Part shown: positions 4,717 through 5,036 of the stretch, one piece after another
Layout: each line of letters starts with the position of its first letter
Numbering within the stretch: position 1 is the first letter of the stretch
Origin: Spirochaetota bacterium
Lineage (GTDB): Bacteria; Spirochaetota; UBA4802; JAFGJZ01
Direction of reading: 5' to 3'
DNA: 5,036 nt
Assembly (NCBI GenBank): GCA_022704645.1
Contig: JAKJGA010000133.1
Span: 1-5,036 of the forward strand
The notes under the pieces: model-generated
Seen by the model: only the letters and a program-made list of their open reading frames with translations
Told to the model about the DNA's origin: nothing
Databases searched by the model: none
Translations under genes and position numbers: made by a program

Positions 4717-5036
4717 ATGACACGACAGAACAGACTTAATGAAGATCATATAGTAAACAGCATCATCGGCGAAGGCAGTGAATTCAAAGGCGAATTCAAG
4801 ATAAACGGGCTTTTGCGGATTGACGGCAAATTTACGGGAACAATTCAGACTGAAGGAAAGGTTCTGATCGGTCAGTACGGCGAAGCTCTCACCGACATTC
4901 AGGCCCGCGTTGTCATTGTAGGCGGAACCGTCAAGGGAAACATACTCGCAAGCGAAAGAGTCGTGCTTCTGGCTTCAGGGGACGTTAAGGGAAACATCAT
5001 AACTCCTTCAATAATCATGGAAGACGGAGTCAAATT
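4717..5036 (+). CDS. bactofilin (polymer-forming cytoskeletal protein), 3' end off the right edge
   Basis: The first 106 codons are present. The translation opens with a short disordered tail (MTRQNRLNEDHIVNSIIGEG). It then gives the repeating beta-helix pattern of the bactofilin/DUF583 core: F-K-G-E-F-K-I-N-G-L-L-R-I-D-G-K-F-T-G-T-I at 23-43, G-K-V-L-I-G at 47-52, A-R-V-V-I-V-G-G-T-V-K-G-N-I at 63-76, and V-V-L-L-A-S-G-D-V-K-G-N-I at 82-94. Glycines recur at the turns and hydrophobic residues alternate, as expected for a right-handed beta-helix that polymerises end to end. Bactofilins form filaments on the inner face of the cytoplasmic membrane and help to set cell shape, often with peptidoglycan enzymes; spirochaete members are linked to helical form. 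An in-frame TAG upstream (4693-4695), and the absence of any other start codon after it, leave the ATG at 4717 as the only start. An AGGA lies only 3 nt before the ATG, closer than usual. Confidence 0.92.
   Translation, partial: MTRQNRLNEDHIVNSIIGEGSEFKGEFKINGLLRIDGKFTGTIQTEGKVLIGQYGEALTDIQARVVIVGGTVKGNILASERVVLLASGDVKGNIITPSIIMEDGVK

Noticed and set aside
1..5036. CRISPR array, tRNA or rRNA
   Set aside because: No regularly spaced direct repeats, cloverleaf with a TTCRA arm or rRNA-like sequence was seen on either strand.

Overview
The window looks like chromosomal DNA from a spirochaete, most likely a Treponema-type organism. This is an inference from gene content: a bactofilin, an SH3b-domain secreted protein, a small Ig-like lipoprotein with a loose lipobox, a GH18 hydrolase, and moderate-to-low GC. 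Nothing in the sequence proves the taxon. No rRNA, tRNA, CRISPR array, transposase or integrase gene is visible.

Layout. Bases 1-245 hold the 5' part of an MFS-type transporter read leftwards. Bases 246-2252 form a visibly more AT-rich accessory stretch. It carries an 84-aa protein resembling contact-dependent/polymorphic-toxin immunity proteins (tentatively Imm59-like), a 160-aa unrecognised protein with two CxxC pairs, and a divergently transcribed 281-aa exported SH3b-domain protein. The stretch ends in a gene-free interval (2067-2252) with a 66-bp nested inverted-repeat element. From 2253 to 4632 three leftward genes encode envelope proteins: a secreted GH18-family glycosidase, a small abundant-looking Ig-like lipoprotein with its own promoter and strong RBS, and a membrane-anchored NodB/CE4 polysaccharide deacetylase. 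Divergent from the deacetylase, at 4717, starts a bactofilin that runs off the right edge.

How the genes may work together. The right half reads as an envelope-remodelling neighbourhood: glycan hydrolysis, glycan deacetylation, a surface or periplasmic lipoprotein, and a cytoskeletal bactofilin scaffold of the kind that often positions cell-wall enzymes. The link is by proximity only; the bactofilin is on the opposite strand. The deacetylase and bactofilin may be co-controlled, because their predicted promoters overlap in one 84-bp divergent gap. The left half looks like an acquired defence/immunity islet whose toxin, if any, is not in the window.

Translation signals are mixed. The lipoprotein has a textbook AAGGAG. 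The SH3b gene, the GH18 gene and the deacetylase lack a recognisable Shine-Dalgarno, and for two of them a candidate -10 sits so close to the ATG that a leaderless mRNA is possible.
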